The notes: generated by a model not told the origin, from the sequence alone. DNA of 64,000 nt from Mycobacterium sp. MYCO198283 (GCF_021213805.1 NZ_JAJQJI010000008.1:62001-126000); one strand, 5' to 3'. Shown: positions 20,595 through 29,848, counted from the stretch's first letter. A program made the numbers and translations.

Positions 20595-21182
20595 ATGACC
20601 AGTGGCCACGGTGAGTTCATCGCGCTGCGGATCTCCGATGCCGACCGCAACGGCACGCTGCGCCGGCTGCACAACGCCGTCGCGCTGGGGCTCATCGACA
20701 TCGGCGAATTCGAGCAGCGGTCGGCCCAGGTGTCGGCGGCCCGCACGCACGCCGACCTGAACGCCCTCGTCGACGACCTGCCGGGGCCCGGGGCCATCGT
20801 CACCTCCGCCGCCGACCGGGTGGAGCTCCGGGGGTCGTTCGGCTCGCTCAAACGGCACGGCGAGTGGATGGTCCCCACCCGGCTGGCGCTGGTGCGGCGG
20901 ATGGGATCGGTGGACCTCGACCTCACCCGCGCCCGGTTCGCCGGTCCGGTGGTCGTCGTCGAACTCGACATGGTGCGCGGCTCGGTCGACATCCGGCTGC
21001 CCGACGGCGCGAGCGCGTCGATCGACGACGTGGTCGTCACCTTCGGCAGCGCGCGCGATCACCGCGCCGACGCGCCGGCCGAGGGCAACCCGCACGTCGT
21101 CTTCACCGGGCGGGTGACCTGGGGTTCGCTACACATCCGCGGTCCCCGACGGTCGCGGCTGCGCCGCCCCGGCCGGCGGTAA
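20595..21182 (+). CDS. DUF1707 (SHOCT-like) domain protein
   Basis: A 195-residue soluble-looking protein. Residues ~8-60 carry the DUF1707 pattern: LRISDADRNGTLRRLHNAVA, GLIDIGEFEQRSAQVSAART and LNALVDDLP. The rest is a beta-rich domain of repeating short strands (SVDLDLTRARFAGPVVVV, GSVDIRLPDGAS, VTWGSLHIRGP) like the LiaF/DUF2154 cell-wall-active-antibiotic response fold. A basic tail ends the protein. Homologues often sit near envelope genes, and here it follows a penicillin-binding protein. Its function is unknown; a role in envelope stress sensing is inference only. Confidence 0.8.
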   Translation: MTSGHGEFIALRISDADRNGTLRRLHNAVALGLIDIGEFEQRSAQVSAARTHADLNALVDDLPGPGAIVTSAADRVELRGSFGSLKRHGEWMVPTRLALVRRMGSVDLDLTRARFAGPVVVVELDMVRGSVDIRLPDGASASIDDVVVTFGSARDHRADAPAEGNPHVVFTGRVTWGSLHIRGPRRSRLRRPGRR

Positions 21183-21185
21183 CCT
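21180..21185 (+). promoter_or_regulatory. -10 box (TAACCT) for map
   Basis: TAACCT overlaps the stop of the upstream gene and is followed by six bases and ATG 21192, ideal leaderless spacing. Confidence 0.5.
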
Positions 21186-21191
21186 GAAACG

Positions 21192-22064
21192 ATGACCGCA
21201 GCTTCCGTGCGCCCTGCGCTGCGCCCCGGCGTCGTCTCGCCGATCCGGCCGGTGCCGAAGTCCATCCCGCGGCCGGAGTACGTGTGGAAGCCGACCGCGA
21301 ACGAGGGCTCCGAGCCGTGGGTGCAGACCCCGGAGGTCATCGAGAAGATGCGCGTCGCGGGCCGCATCGCCGCCGGCGCGCTCGCCGAGGCCGGCCGCGC
21401 CGTCGCACCCGGCGTCACCACCGACGAGCTGGACCGCGTCGCCCACGAGTACATGCTCGACCACGGCGCCTACCCGTCCACGCTGGGCTACAAGGGTTTC
21501 CCGAAGTCGTGCTGCACCTCGCTCAACGAGATCATCTGCCACGGCATCCCGGATTCGACGGTGATCGCCGACGGCGACATCGTCAACATCGACGTCACCG
21601 CCTACTACGACGGCGTCCACGGTGACACCAACGCCACCTTCCTCGCGGGCGATGTCGCCGAGGAGCACCGGCTGCTCGTGGAGCGCACCCACGAGGCCAC
21701 GATGCGCGCCATCAAGGCCGTCAAACCAGGGCGCCAGCTGTCGATCGTCGGCCGGGTGATCGAGAGCTACGCGAACCGGTTCGGCTACCACGTCGTCCGC
21801 GATTTCACCGGCCACGGCATCGGCACCACCTTCCACAACGGTCTGGTGGTGCTGCACTACGACCAGCCCGCGGTCGAGACGGTGCTGGAGCCCGGCATGA
21901 CGTTCACGATCGAGCCGATGATCAACCTCGGCTCGCTGGACTACGAGATCTGGGACGACGACTGGACGGTGGCCACCCGGGACCGCAAGTGGAGCGCGCA
22001 GTTCGAGCACACGCTGGTGGTCACCGACACCGGAGCCGAGATCCTGACGCTGCCGCCGGAGTGA
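21192..22064 (+). CDS. map: Methionine aminopeptidase, type I
   Basis: This peptidase removes the initiator methionine from nascent proteins. The product has 290 residues with the N-terminal extension of mycobacterial MapB ([20 protein letters not shown], ~40 residues), which includes the PxxP-like docking stretch. The pita-bread catalytic core has the metal ligands: Asp in [20 protein letters not shown], His in [11 protein letters not shown], Glu in FTIEPMIN and Glu in FEHTLVVT. The stop overlaps the cobQ start (GTGA). The order PBP lipoprotein to map is the same in M. tuberculosis. Confidence 0.96.
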   Translation: MTAASVRPALRPGVVSPIRPVPKSIPRPEYVWKPTANEGSEPWVQTPEVIEKMRVAGRIAAGALAEAGRAVAPGVTTDELDRVAHEYMLDHGAYPSTLGYKGFPKSCCTSLNEIICHGIPDSTVIADGDIVNIDVTAYYDGVHGDTNATFLAGDVAEEHRLLVERTHEATMRAIKAVKPGRQLSIVGRVIESYANRFGYHVVRDFTGHGIGTTFHNGLVVLHYDQPAVETVLEPGMTFTIEPMINLGSLDYEIWDDDWTVATRDRKWSAQFEHTLVVTDTGAEILTLPPE

Positions 22065-23557
22065 GCCGCGCCGCCAGCGGTGCGCTGCTCGTCGCGGGCA
22101 CCACGTCGGACGCGGGCAAGTCCATGGTGGTCGCCGGGCTGTGCCGGCTGCTGGTGCGCCGCGGCGTCGCGGTCGCGCCGTTCAAGGCCCAGAACATGAG
22201 CAACAACTCGGCGGTGACCGTCGAAGGCGGGGAGATCGGCCGGGCGCAGGCGGTGCAGGCGCGCGCGGCCGGGCTGGCGCCGAGCGTGCGGTTCAACCCG
22301 GTGCTGCTCAAGCCGGGCAGCGACCGCAGTTCGCAGCTGGTGGTCCGCGGCCGCGCCACCGGCAGCGTGCGGGCCCGTGACTACCTCACCCACCGACGGC
22401 GGCTGAGCGAGGTGGTGGGGCGCGAGTTCGAGTCCCTGCGAGGCGATTTCGACGTCGTGATCTGTGAGGGCGCCGGTTCGCCCGCCGAGATCAACCTGCG
22501 CGCCACCGATCTGGCGAACATGGGGCTCGCGCAGGCGGCCGGCCTGCCGGTGCTCCTGGTCGGCGACATCGACCGCGGCGGGGTGCTGGCCCACTTTTTC
22601 GGCACCGTCGCGATCCTGGACCCTGCCGACCAGCGGTTGATCGCGGGTTACGTCGTCAACAAGTTCCGCGGCGACCCGACGCTGCTCGAGCCGGGCTTGG
22701 AGCGGCTGCGGGAGCGCACCGGCCGGCCGACCTACGGCGTCCTGCCGTATTGCGACGACCTGTGGCTCGACACCGAGGACTCGCTGTCGGTGGTGGCCGG
22801 CGAGCTGGTGGGCCGGCCGTCGCCGCCGGTCGGCGACCAGTGGCTGCGCATCGCCGCCATCCGGCTGCCGCGGATCTCGAACTCGACCGACGTCGAAGCG
22901 CTGGCGTGCGAACCCGGGGTGCAGGTGCGGTGGGTGACCGACGCCGCCGACCTCGCCGGTGCGGACGCCGTCGTGATCCCCGGCAGCAAGACCACCGTCG
23001 CCGACCTGCGCTGGCTGCGCGAGCGCGGCCTGGCCGACGCGATCGTGGCGCACGCCGCGGCGGGCCGGCCGGTGCTCGGTGTCTGCGGGGGATACCAGAT
23101 GCTGTGCCGGTCGATCACCGACGACGTCGAGAGCGGTGCTGGCACGGTCGACGGGCTCGGGCTGCTCGACGCCGAGATCGCCTTCGCCGCCGAGAAGACG
23201 TTGCGGCACCACTCGGAACCGTTGCGCGGCTACGAGATCCATCACGGCCAGGTCGCCCGCGCCGCCGCCGACGACTGGCACGGCGTCGGGCACCGCCGCG
23301 GCGTGGTCTACGGCACGCACTGGCATGGGCTGCTGGACAACGACGCACTGCGGCGCGGCTGGCTCGCCGAGGTGGCCGAGAGCGCCGGGCGCACCGGGTT
23401 CGTCGCGGCGCCGGACGTCGACGTAACTGCCCGCCGCGACGCGCAACTCGACGTGATGGCGGATCTGCTCACCGCCCACCTCGACGTCGACGCCGTGCTC
23501 GACCTGCTCGCCGGACCGCCGGCGCGGCCGGTCATCCGCACGGCGCTCGACGGCTGA
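22061..23557 (+). CDS. cobQ: Cobyric acid synthase
   Basis: CobQ amidates four side chains of adenosylcobyrinic acid a,c-diamide, using glutamine and ATP. From GTG 22061 the product is 498 residues. The dethiobiotin-synthetase-like domain contains [16 protein letters not shown] (P-loop), [13 protein letters not shown] and [12 protein letters not shown]. The C-terminal glutaminase domain has the nucleophile Cys in [11 protein letters not shown] and [15 protein letters not shown]-type sequence separates CobQ from CobB. The start overlaps the map stop by 4 bp. In M. tuberculosis cobQ lies elsewhere in the chromosome (Rv0255c), so this placement differs. Confidence 0.95.
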   Translation: MSRAASGALLVAGTTSDAGKSMVVAGLCRLLVRRGVAVAPFKAQNMSNNSAVTVEGGEIGRAQAVQARAAGLAPSVRFNPVLLKPGSDRSSQLVVRGRATGSVRARDYLTHRRRLSEVVGREFESLRGDFDVVICEGAGSPAEINLRATDLANMGLAQAAGLPVLLVGDIDRGGVLAHFFGTVAILDPADQRLIAGYVVNKFRGDPTLLEPGLERLRERTGRPTYGVLPYCDDLWLDTEDSLSVVAGELVGRPSPPVGDQWLRIAAIRLPRISNSTDVEALACEPGVQVRWVTDAADLAGADAVVIPGSKTTVADLRWLRERGLADAIVAHAAAGRPVLGVCGGYQMLCRSITDDVESGAGTVDGLGLLDAEIAFAAEKTLRHHSEPLRGYEIHHGQVARAAADDWHGVGHRRGVVYGTHWHGLLDNDALRRGWLAEVAESAGRTGFVAAPDVDVTARRDAQLDVMADLLTAHLDVDAVLDLLAGPPARPVIRTALDG

Positions 23558-23616
23558 CCGACCGCGAATCAGCGCGCGCGACAACCGAAACCGCCACACT
23601 GGATTCACGACGCCGG

Positions 23617-23622
23617 TACCGT
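23617..23622 (+). promoter_or_regulatory. -10 box (TACCGT)
   Basis: TACCGT is followed by seven bases and ATG 23630, consistent with a leaderless transcript. Confidence 0.5.
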
Positions 23623-23629
23623 TCGGGGA

Positions 23630-24193
23630 ATGCCCTCGACGATGGTCACCGTCGACGGATTCCCCGCTTCCGTGAGCGTCACGGGCCCGGAGAAGGGTTC
23701 CGTCGTGCTGCTGCTGTGCGCCGCCCACCACGCGCCGGTGGCCTACGAGGCCGTGTGCCACCGGCTGCACACCGCATCGCTGCGCACGGTGGTGGTGGGG
23801 GCGGACCGGCGGCTGACACCGAAGTCGGTGATCGGCATCCTCGACAGCCTGGGGGTGCAGTGGTCGGTGGTCGTCGGCGACCGCAGCGGCGGCGAGCTGG
23901 CGTGGGAGCTGGCGGCCGCGCGGCTCGACCGGTTCACCGGCCTGATCGCGATCGACCGGGGTCATCCGCGCGTCGCCGACCTCACCGGCGCGGTGCGCGA
24001 CGAGCACTGCCCGCCGGTCGAGATGAATGTCACGGCCCTGGTCAGCACACCGGCGGCGCGCAACGTCGCCCGCGCCAGCCAGCGCTACGTCTACGGCGAC
24101 TTCCGGCTGGTCGAACTGCTCGGCCGCCGCAACGCCGCCGAGTCGACGGCGCAGCTGGCCGCCGAGATCGTGATGCGCACCGCCACGCTGTAG
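23630..24193 (+). CDS. Small alpha/beta-hydrolase-like protein
   Basis: A 187-residue protein with the N-terminal two-thirds of an alpha/beta hydrolase: a strand VVLLLCAAHHAPVAYEAVC, then SLRTVVVGADRRLTPKSVI, and a nucleophile elbow VVGDRSGGELAWELAA with Ser in a G-D-R-S-G-G context. FTGLIAIDRGHPRVADL follows. The usual late Asp and His loops are short or missing, so it may be a reduced or inactive hydrolase. No signal peptide. It is convergent with the GNAT/ATP-grasp gene (4 nt between stops). Function unknown. Confidence 0.65.
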   Translation: MPSTMVTVDGFPASVSVTGPEKGSVVLLLCAAHHAPVAYEAVCHRLHTASLRTVVVGADRRLTPKSVIGILDSLGVQWSVVVGDRSGGELAWELAAARLDRFTGLIAIDRGHPRVADLTGAVRDEHCPPVEMNVTALVSTPAARNVARASQRYVYGDFRLVELLGRRNAAESTAQLAAEIVMRTATL

Positions 24194-24197
24194 CCCG

Positions 24198-25988
24198 CTA
24201 GTTGGCGGGCGCGCCGCCGGCGTGCTCGGGCGGTGTCCAGGTCTGCGGCAGCGCCGGCTGGCCGGGGAACAAGAAGTCGACGAACGCCTGCGCGGTGGGC
24301 TGCGGTTCGTGGTTGGCGAGGCCGGGCCGCTCGTTGGCCTCGATGAACACGTACTCCTCGCCCTTGACGTCGGGCACCAGCAGGTCGATGCCGGTGACCG
24401 GGATACCGATGGCCTCGGCCGCGGCTACCGCGACCCGGCACAGCGTGCTGTGCACCTCCGCGGTGACGTCGTGGATGGTGCCGCCCTGGTGGAGGTTTGC
24501 CGCCCGGCGGACGCGCAGGCGCTCGCCCTCGGGCAGCACGTCGTCGAAGCGGTAGCCGGCCTCCCGGACGGTGCTCTCGGTGACGTCGTCGATCGGGATG
24601 ACCGACTCGCCGCCGGTCGCGGCGGCTCTGCGGCGGCTCTGCGCCTCGATGAGCTCGCGGATGGTGTGCTTGCCGGTGCCGACCACCTCGGGGGGTTTGC
24701 GCAGCGCCGCGGCGACGACCTTCTTGTCGATGACCACCAGCCGCAGGTCGTCGCCGTTCGCCCGCTGCTCGATCAGCACCTCGGGGTGCTGTTCGCGGGC
24801 GCGGGCGAGGGCCGCGTCCAGCTCCTGCGGCGTGGTGACGCCCACGGTGATGCCCTTGCCCTGCTCGCCGCGGGTGGGCTTGACCACCACGTCGCCCACC
24901 TCGGCGAGGAACTCGTGGTCCCGCTCGTCGAAGGTCGCCAGCCGGGCCTTCGGCACCACCACACCCGCCTCGGCCACGATGCGGCGGGTGAGCCGCTTGT
25001 CGTCGCAGCGCGCCATCGCCACCGCGGAGGTGAACTCCGACAACGACTCTCGGGTGATGACGCTGCGGCCGCCGTGCGACAGCCGCATCTCGCCGGTCTC
25101 GGCGTCGATCACCTCCACGTGGATGCCGCGGCGCATCGCCTCGTCGGCGATGATGCGGGCGTAAGGGTTCAGGTCGTCGATGGTCTCGGCGGTGGGTGTG
25201 AACAGCGACTGGTTGATGGCGTTCTTGCGTTTGATGGCGAGCACCGGCACCCGGACGAAGCCGAGCTTCTCGTACAGCCCGATCGCGGCGGCGTTGTCGT
25301 GCGCCACCGACAGGTCCAGGTAGGAGCGGCCGGCTTCCCGCATCAGGTGCGCCAGCGTGCAGGTCAGCGCGGCGCCGACGCCCGGCAGGCTCGCGGTGGG
25401 ATCGACGGCCAACGTCCAGAGGCTCGACCCGTTCTCGGGGTCGGAGAACAGCTTGAAGTGGTCGACGCCGGTGACGGTGCCCACGACCGCGCCGTCGTCG
25501 TCGCGGACGGCCACCAGGTAGGTGACGACGTCGGAGTGCAGGTGGTTGTCCCAGATGACGTCGACCGGCGCGGGCACCATGCCGCACTTGACGTAGACGC
25601 GGTTCATCGCGTCGGCCTCGTCGCGGTCGCGCGGCGGGCGCACGGTGAAGCCCGACGGTGTCGGCGGTGCGGCGTCGTCGTCGCCGAACCGCAGCCGGTA
25701 GGTGTGGCTGGGATCGATGAACAGCTCGTTGGGTGCCAGGCTGACCAGCACGTGCGACTCGCGGGCGTAGATGCAGATGTCGCGCCGGCCGATCTCTTCG
25801 TCGCGCAGCACCTCCGCCAGGCGGGCGGGGTCGGCGAACGTCTGGCCGAAGATCAGCCGGCCCCACCCCAACTCGAGCACCACGTCGTCGGCCATCGCCG
25901 CCACCAGGTGTGGCGGCGACGCGTCGTGGAGGCCGAGCGTGATTTCCTCGGTGTGGTCCTCGACGCCCGCGACGGCTGGGTCAGTCAT
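24198..25988 (-). CDS. GNAT acetyltransferase / ATP-grasp fusion (N-acetylglutaminylglutamine-synthetase-like)
   Basis: A 596-residue protein. Residues ~1-110 are a conserved leader domain (MADDVVLELGWGRLIFGQTF). Residues ~115-270 are a GNAT domain with SLWTLAVDPTASLPGVGAAL and AAIGLYEKLGFVRVPV. Residues ~310-580 are an ATP-grasp domain with VGDVVVKPTRGEQGKGITVG and the metal-binding end YVFIEANERPGLANHEPQP. This order matches the GNAT/ATP-grasp member of the three-gene cassette (with an asparagine-synthetase-like amidotransferase and an M42 peptidase) linked to the osmolyte N-acetylglutaminylglutamine amide. Neither partner is in this window. The assignment to dipeptide synthesis is inference from domain order. 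Confidence 0.75.
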   Translation of the reverse strand: MTDPAVAGVEDHTEEITLGLHDASPPHLVAAMADDVVLELGWGRLIFGQTFADPARLAEVLRDEEIGRRDICIYARESHVLVSLAPNELFIDPSHTYRLRFGDDDAAPPTPSGFTVRPPRDRDEADAMNRVYVKCGMVPAPVDVIWDNHLHSDVVTYLVAVRDDDGAVVGTVTGVDHFKLFSDPENGSSLWTLAVDPTASLPGVGAALTCTLAHLMREAGRSYLDLSVAHDNAAAIGLYEKLGFVRVPVLAIKRKNAINQSLFTPTAETIDDLNPYARIIADEAMRRGIHVEVIDAETGEMRLSHGGRSVITRESLSEFTSAVAMARCDDKRLTRRIVAEAGVVVPKARLATFDERDHEFLAEVGDVVVKPTRGEQGKGITVGVTTPQELDAALARAREQHPEVLIEQRANGDDLRLVVIDKKVVAAALRKPPEVVGTGKHTIRELIEAQSRRRAAATGGESVIPIDDVTESTVREAGYRFDDVLPEGERLRVRRAANLHQGGTIHDVTAEVHSTLCRVAVAAAEAIGIPVTGIDLLVPDVKGEEYVFIEANERPGLANHEPQPTAQAFVDFLFPGQPALPQTWTPPEHAGGAPAN

Positions 25989-26048
25989 CCGCGATCCGCT
26001 CCGCTCGTGTGGGTCGGCCGATCACGCGGCTGGTGCTGCGCAGGCTCG

Positions 26049-26054
26049 ACCCTA
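26049..26054 (-). promoter_or_regulatory. -10 box (TAGGGT, minus strand) for the ATP-grasp gene
   Basis: On the minus strand TAGGGT would start transcription about 53 nt before ATG 25988, which has a GGAGCGGA-like Shine-Dalgarno. The remaining bases of the 118-nt gap between the two minus-strand genes show no further clear element. Confidence 0.35.
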
Positions 26055-26106
26055 CCGGGTATCCGTCGTCTGATCAGGACGAGCGATCACCCGGCCGACG
26101 AGCCGG

Positions 26107-27660
26107 TCACGCACCTCGGTTGTCGGTGTGACCTTTGAGGATCTCGTCCTCGATGGTGCCGCCGAGCCCCTCGGCCTCCGGGTCGTAGCCGTGCAGGCCG
26201 CCGGTCACCGCGTACTCCTCCTCCGGAGACAGCACCAGCCGGTGCCGGCCGTAGAGCCCGAAGACCAGCAGCCCGAGCACGTAGAAGATCACGATCGCGA
26301 CGACGGCCGGCCGATAGTCCGGGTTGAGCAGGACACCGACGAACGTGATGGCGGCGATGACGAGCGCGACGACGGCCCCGGCGTTGCCGGTCGGACTGAC
26401 CCAGGGCCGCCGCGCGTTCGGGAAGTTCCGGCGCAGCAGCAGAAACGAGATCATCTGGAGCCCGTAGGCGAGCACCGCGCCCCAGACGGCGATGTTGAGC
26501 ACGACGGCGCCGGCGCCCTCGTAGACGTCGACCACCAGCAGCGCGAGGAACCCGATGACCGCGCCGACGAGCAGCGCCACGTAGGGCGTCTGCCGGGCGC
26601 CCGTGAGCGACAACGTCTTCGGGTAGTAGCCCGCCCGGCTCAGCGAGTACATGTTGCGCCCGTAGGCGTACATGATGCCCTGCAGGCTGGCCAGCAGGCC
26701 GATGAGCGCAAACGCCGACAGCGCGGCCGCGAGGTTGCCGGGGAGGAATGCCCGGAACCCGTCCAGCAGGGGCTCATCGGATTCGCCGAGCGCTTGGGAC
26801 CCGGTGACCGCGGGGTTGAGGAAGAACACGATCGCGCCGCAGGCGACCAGCGTGAGCATGCCCCAGAGGCCGGCTCGCGGGATGTCGCGCGCCGGCTCGT
26901 GCGCCTCCTCGGCGGCCAGCGGCAACTCCTCGATGCCGAGGAAGAACCACATCGCGAACGGCAGCGCGTAGAGGATCGTGATCCAGCCCATCGGCAAAAA
27001 GGTGCTGGCCCCGGCGGCTCCGGCGTCGGGCGCGATGTCGAACAGCCGGCTGAAGTCCACTGCGCCGTTGGCGAGCGCCAGCACGCCGAACAGCACGAGG
27101 ATGCCGATCGAGATGACGGCGACGACCAGCGCGAACCTGAAGGACAGCGCGGCGCCCCAGGAGTTCAGCGCCACGAAGATTGCGTAGAGGATGATCCACC
27201 ACAGCCAACCGGGCAGGGTGACCTCGAACAGGTCGCTGGTGACGGCGTCGGCGTAGCTCGCCGAGTAGTACACCACCACCGCCGTGGTGAAGACGTACTC
27301 GATGGTTTCGGCGAAGCCGGTGACGAAGCCGCCCCACGGGCCCATCGCCGCCCGCGCGAACGAGTACGCGCCGCCGGTGTGCGGCATGGCCGCGCTCATC
27401 TCGCCGATCGAGAACAGCATGCCGAAGTACATGACGATGATGAGGACGGACGCGATGGCCAGCCCGCCCCAGCCGGCGGTGCCGATGCCGAGGTTCCAGC
27501 CCGAGAAGTCGCCCGACACCACCGCCGCGATCCCGATGCCCCAGATGCCCCAGAAGCCGGCGGTGCGTTTGAGCTGTCGTTTCTCGAAGTAGCCGGCCTC
27601 GGCGCGGGCGTAGGTTGCGCCGGAGGACCTCATGGGTGGGGATGTGTTGTCGGCGGCCAT
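26107..27660 (-). CDS. APC-superfamily amino acid/amine permease (ethanolamine-permease-like)
   Basis: A 517-residue polytopic membrane transporter with about 12 hydrophobic helices. The N-terminal consensus region GFWGIWGIGIAAVVSGDFSG with GMLFSIGEMSAAMPHTGGAY is typical of the family. The segment WFFLGIEELPLAAEEAHEP with ARDIPRAGLWG is what I recall from ethanolamine permeases (EAT group) more than from amino acid exchangers. ATG 27660 is chosen because a TAAGGT box lies eight bases upstream. It is divergent from glnA4, the first enzyme of a putative amine gamma-glutamylation route, which supports uptake of ethanolamine or a similar amine. Substrate is inferred. Confidence 0.85.
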   Translation of the reverse strand: MAADNTSPPMRSSGATYARAEAGYFEKRQLKRTAGFWGIWGIGIAAVVSGDFSGWNLGIGTAGWGGLAIASVLIIVMYFGMLFSIGEMSAAMPHTGGAYSFARAAMGPWGGFVTGFAETIEYVFTTAVVVYYSASYADAVTSDLFEVTLPGWLWWIILYAIFVALNSWGAALSFRFALVVAVISIGILVLFGVLALANGAVDFSRLFDIAPDAGAAGASTFLPMGWITILYALPFAMWFFLGIEELPLAAEEAHEPARDIPRAGLWGMLTLVACGAIVFFLNPAVTGSQALGESDEPLLDGFRAFLPGNLAAALSAFALIGLLASLQGIMYAYGRNMYSLSRAGYYPKTLSLTGARQTPYVALLVGAVIGFLALLVVDVYEGAGAVVLNIAVWGAVLAYGLQMISFLLLRRNFPNARRPWVSPTGNAGAVVALVIAAITFVGVLLNPDYRPAVVAIVIFYVLGLLVFGLYGRHRLVLSPEEEYAVTGGLHGYDPEAEGLGGTIEDEILKGHTDNRGA

Positions 27661-27668
27661 GGGAGGGG

Positions 27669-27674
27669 ACCTTA
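27669..27674 (-). promoter_or_regulatory. -10 box (TAAGGT, minus strand) for the permease
   Basis: TAAGGT on the minus strand is eight bases before ATG 27660, giving a leaderless permease mRNA. Confidence 0.5.
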
Positions 27675-27682
27675 GTGCGGTC

Positions 27683-27704
27683 AAAGGTCTGATGTCCTAC
27701 CTTT
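27683..27704. promoter_or_regulatory. Candidate operator in the permease/glnA4 divergent promoter, overlapping the glnA4 -10 box
   Basis: AAAGGT (27683-27688) and ACCTTT (27699-27704) form an inverted repeat with a 10-nt spacer in the middle of the 78-nt divergent region. The right arm overlaps TACCTT (27698-27703), a possible -10 for glnA4. The FadR-type regulator encoded downstream is the obvious candidate ligand, but this is inference. Confidence 0.4.
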
Positions 27705-27738
27705 AGCGCAGCAGGTCGTTCGGCGAACAGGAGCTGGC

Positions 27739-29121
27739 GTGACATCGAGACCCGGCATGTTGTCGCGGACCGACCTGGAGCGCCTCATCGCGGCGGGCGA
27801 GGTCGACACCGTCATCGTCGCGTTCTGCGACATGCAGGGCCGGCTGACGGGGAAGCGGGTGTCGGCCGAGTTGTTCGTCGACGACGTCGCCGAGCACGGC
27901 GCCGAGTGCTGCAACTACCTGTTGGCCGTCGACGTCGACATGAACACCGTCGGCGGTTACGCCATGTCGAGCTGGGAGACCGGCTACGGCGACATGGTGA
28001 TGACGCCCGATTTCGAGACGCTGCGCCGGGTGCCGTGGCTGCCCGCCACGGCCCTGGTGATGGCGGACCTGAGCAAAACGGACGGCACGCCGGTGGTGCA
28101 GGCGCCGCGCAGCATCCTGCGCCGCCAGCTCGACCGGCTCGCCGAGCGCAACCTGGTGCCCTACGCCGGCACCGAGCTGGAGTTCATGGTGTTCGACACC
28201 GGGTTCCGCGACGCGTGGGCGGCCGGCTACCGGAACCTGCGCCCGGCCAGCGACTACAACGTCGACTACGCCGTGCACGCCTCGACGCGGATGGAGCCGC
28301 TGCTGCGCGACATCCGGCAACACATGATCGGCGCGGGCATGTACTGCGAGGGCGTCAAGGGCGAGTGCAACCTCGGCCAGCAGGAGATCGCGTTCCGCTA
28401 CGACCACGCGCTCGTCACCTGCGACAACCACACGATCTACAAGAACGGCGCCAAGGAGATCGCCGACCAGCACGGCAAGAGCCTGACGTTCATGGCGAAA
28501 TTCGACGAGCGCGAAGGCAACAGCTGCCACATCCACATCTCGCTGCGGGGCTTGGACGAGGAGGGCCGGCCCAATGTTCCGGTGTTCGCCGACGACACCG
28601 ACGGCTGCGGCATGTCGCCGCTGTTCCGCAGCTTCGTCGCCGGCCAGCTCGCCACGCTGCGCGAGTTGACGCTGCTGTACGCGCCGAATGTCAACTCCTA
28701 CAAGCGGTTCGTCGAGGGCAGCTTCGCCCCCACGGCCGTGGCGTGGGGCCTCGACAACCGCACCTGCGCGGTGCGGGTGGTGGGCCGCGGCCACGGCATG
28801 CGCATGGAGCTCCGTGCGCCCGGCGGCGACGTCAACCAGTACCTGGCCGTCTCCGCGCTCATCGCCGGTGGGCTGCACGGCATCTCGGCGGGGCTCGAGC
28901 TGGCGGAGCCGACCGCCGGGAACGCCTACACCGGCGGCGCCGATCGGCTGCCCACGACGCTCGGGGAGGCGGCCGAGCTGTTCGCGGCGTCCGCGGTGGC
29001 CCGCGAGGCCTTCGGCGACGAGGTCGTCGAGCACTACCTGAACATGGCCGCCGTCGAGCTGAAGGCCTTCAACGCGACGGTCACCGACTGGGAGCGGATC
29101 CGTGGCTTCGAACGGCTCTGA
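27739..29121 (+). CDS. glnA4: Glutamine-synthetase-like gamma-glutamyl-amine ligase (GlnA4 type)
   Basis: A 460-residue GS-superfamily enzyme from GTG 27739, preceded by AGGAG. GS catalytic elements are visible: the metal-site Glu in AGTELEFMVFD, EGVKGECNLGQQEIAFRYD, and the His/Asn region GNSCHIHISLRGLD. The adenylylation loop of true GlnA1 is not evident. Streptomyces GlnA4 has been reported as a gamma-glutamylethanolamide synthetase, and M. tuberculosis has this gene as Rv2860c in the same order. With the neighbouring hydrolase and dehydrogenases, this points to glutamylation of an amine, not ammonia assimilation. It overlaps the next gene by 20 bp. Confidence 0.9.
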   Translation: MTSRPGMLSRTDLERLIAAGEVDTVIVAFCDMQGRLTGKRVSAELFVDDVAEHGAECCNYLLAVDVDMNTVGGYAMSSWETGYGDMVMTPDFETLRRVPWLPATALVMADLSKTDGTPVVQAPRSILRRQLDRLAERNLVPYAGTELEFMVFDTGFRDAWAAGYRNLRPASDYNVDYAVHASTRMEPLLRDIRQHMIGAGMYCEGVKGECNLGQQEIAFRYDHALVTCDNHTIYKNGAKEIADQHGKSLTFMAKFDEREGNSCHIHISLRGLDEEGRPNVPVFADDTDGCGMSPLFRSFVAGQLATLRELTLLYAPNVNSYKRFVEGSFAPTAVAWGLDNRTCAVRVVGRGHGMRMELRAPGGDVNQYLAVSALIAGGLHGISAGLELAEPTAGNAYTGGADRLPTTLGEAAELFAASAVAREAFGDEVVEHYLNMAAVELKAFNATVTDWERIRGFERL

Positions 29122-29848
29122 TGCCCGGCCCGTGATCGGCCTGACGACCTATCTGCAGCAGGCGCAGACCGGGGTGTGGGACGTGCGTGCCAGTTTCCTG
29201 CCCGCCATCTACCTCGACGGCGTCACGCTGGCCGGTGGTGTCGCGATGCTACTGCCGCCGCAGCCGGTCGATCAGGTGGTGGTCGACCGCGTCCTCGACC
29301 GGCTCGACGGGCTGGTGCTCACCGGCGGCAGGGACGTCGATCCGGCCTGTTACGGCCAGGACCCGCACCCGGCGACCGACGAGCCGGGCCGCGATCGCGA
29401 CGCCTTCGAGGTGGCGCTGGTTGCCGGGGCGCTGCGCCGCGGCCTGCCGGTGCTGGGCATCTGCCGCGGCGCGCAGGTGCTCAACGTCGCGCTCGGCGGC
29501 ACGCTGCACCAGCACCTGCCCGACGTCGTCGGGCACGCCCGCCACCAGCAGGGCAATGCGGTGTTCTCGACGTCCACCGTGCGCACCGCTCCGGGCAGCC
29601 GGCTGGCCGCGCTCGTCGGCGAGCGCACCGACGTGCAGTGCTACCACCACCAGGCGATCGACGCGCTCGGCGACGGGCTCGTCGTGTCCGCACGCGACGA
29701 CGACGGGGTGATCGAGGCGGTCGAGCTGCCCGGCGACCGGTTCTGCGTGGCGGTGCAGTGGCACCCCGAGGAGCGGCTCGACGACCTGCGGCTCTTCTCC
29801 GGCGTGGTGGCGGCCGCCACCGAGTTCGCGACGGGCAAGGTGCGGTGA
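29102..29848 (+). CDS. Gamma-glutamyl-amide hydrolase (PuuD-like class I glutaminase)
   Basis: A 248-residue class I glutamine-amidotransferase-fold hydrolase. The family removes glutamate from gamma-glutamyl-amides such as gamma-glutamyl-GABA. Nucleophile Cys is in VLGICRGAQVLNVALGG, and the His-Glu pair is in VQWHPEERL. The N-terminal strand RPVIGLTTYL and VLTGGRDVDPACYGQDPH match the PuuD group. GTG 29102 overlaps the glnA4 end by 20 bp; GTG 29132 is a shorter alternative. Its stop overlaps the aldehyde dehydrogenase start (TGATG). It would perform the last step of the route encoded here. Confidence 0.9.
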   Translation: MASNGSDARPVIGLTTYLQQAQTGVWDVRASFLPAIYLDGVTLAGGVAMLLPPQPVDQVVVDRVLDRLDGLVLTGGRDVDPACYGQDPHPATDEPGRDRDAFEVALVAGALRRGLPVLGICRGAQVLNVALGGTLHQHLPDVVGHARHQQGNAVFSTSTVRTAPGSRLAALVGERTDVQCYHHQAIDALGDGLVVSARDDDGVIEAVELPGDRFCVAVQWHPEERLDDLRLFSGVVAAATEFATGKVR

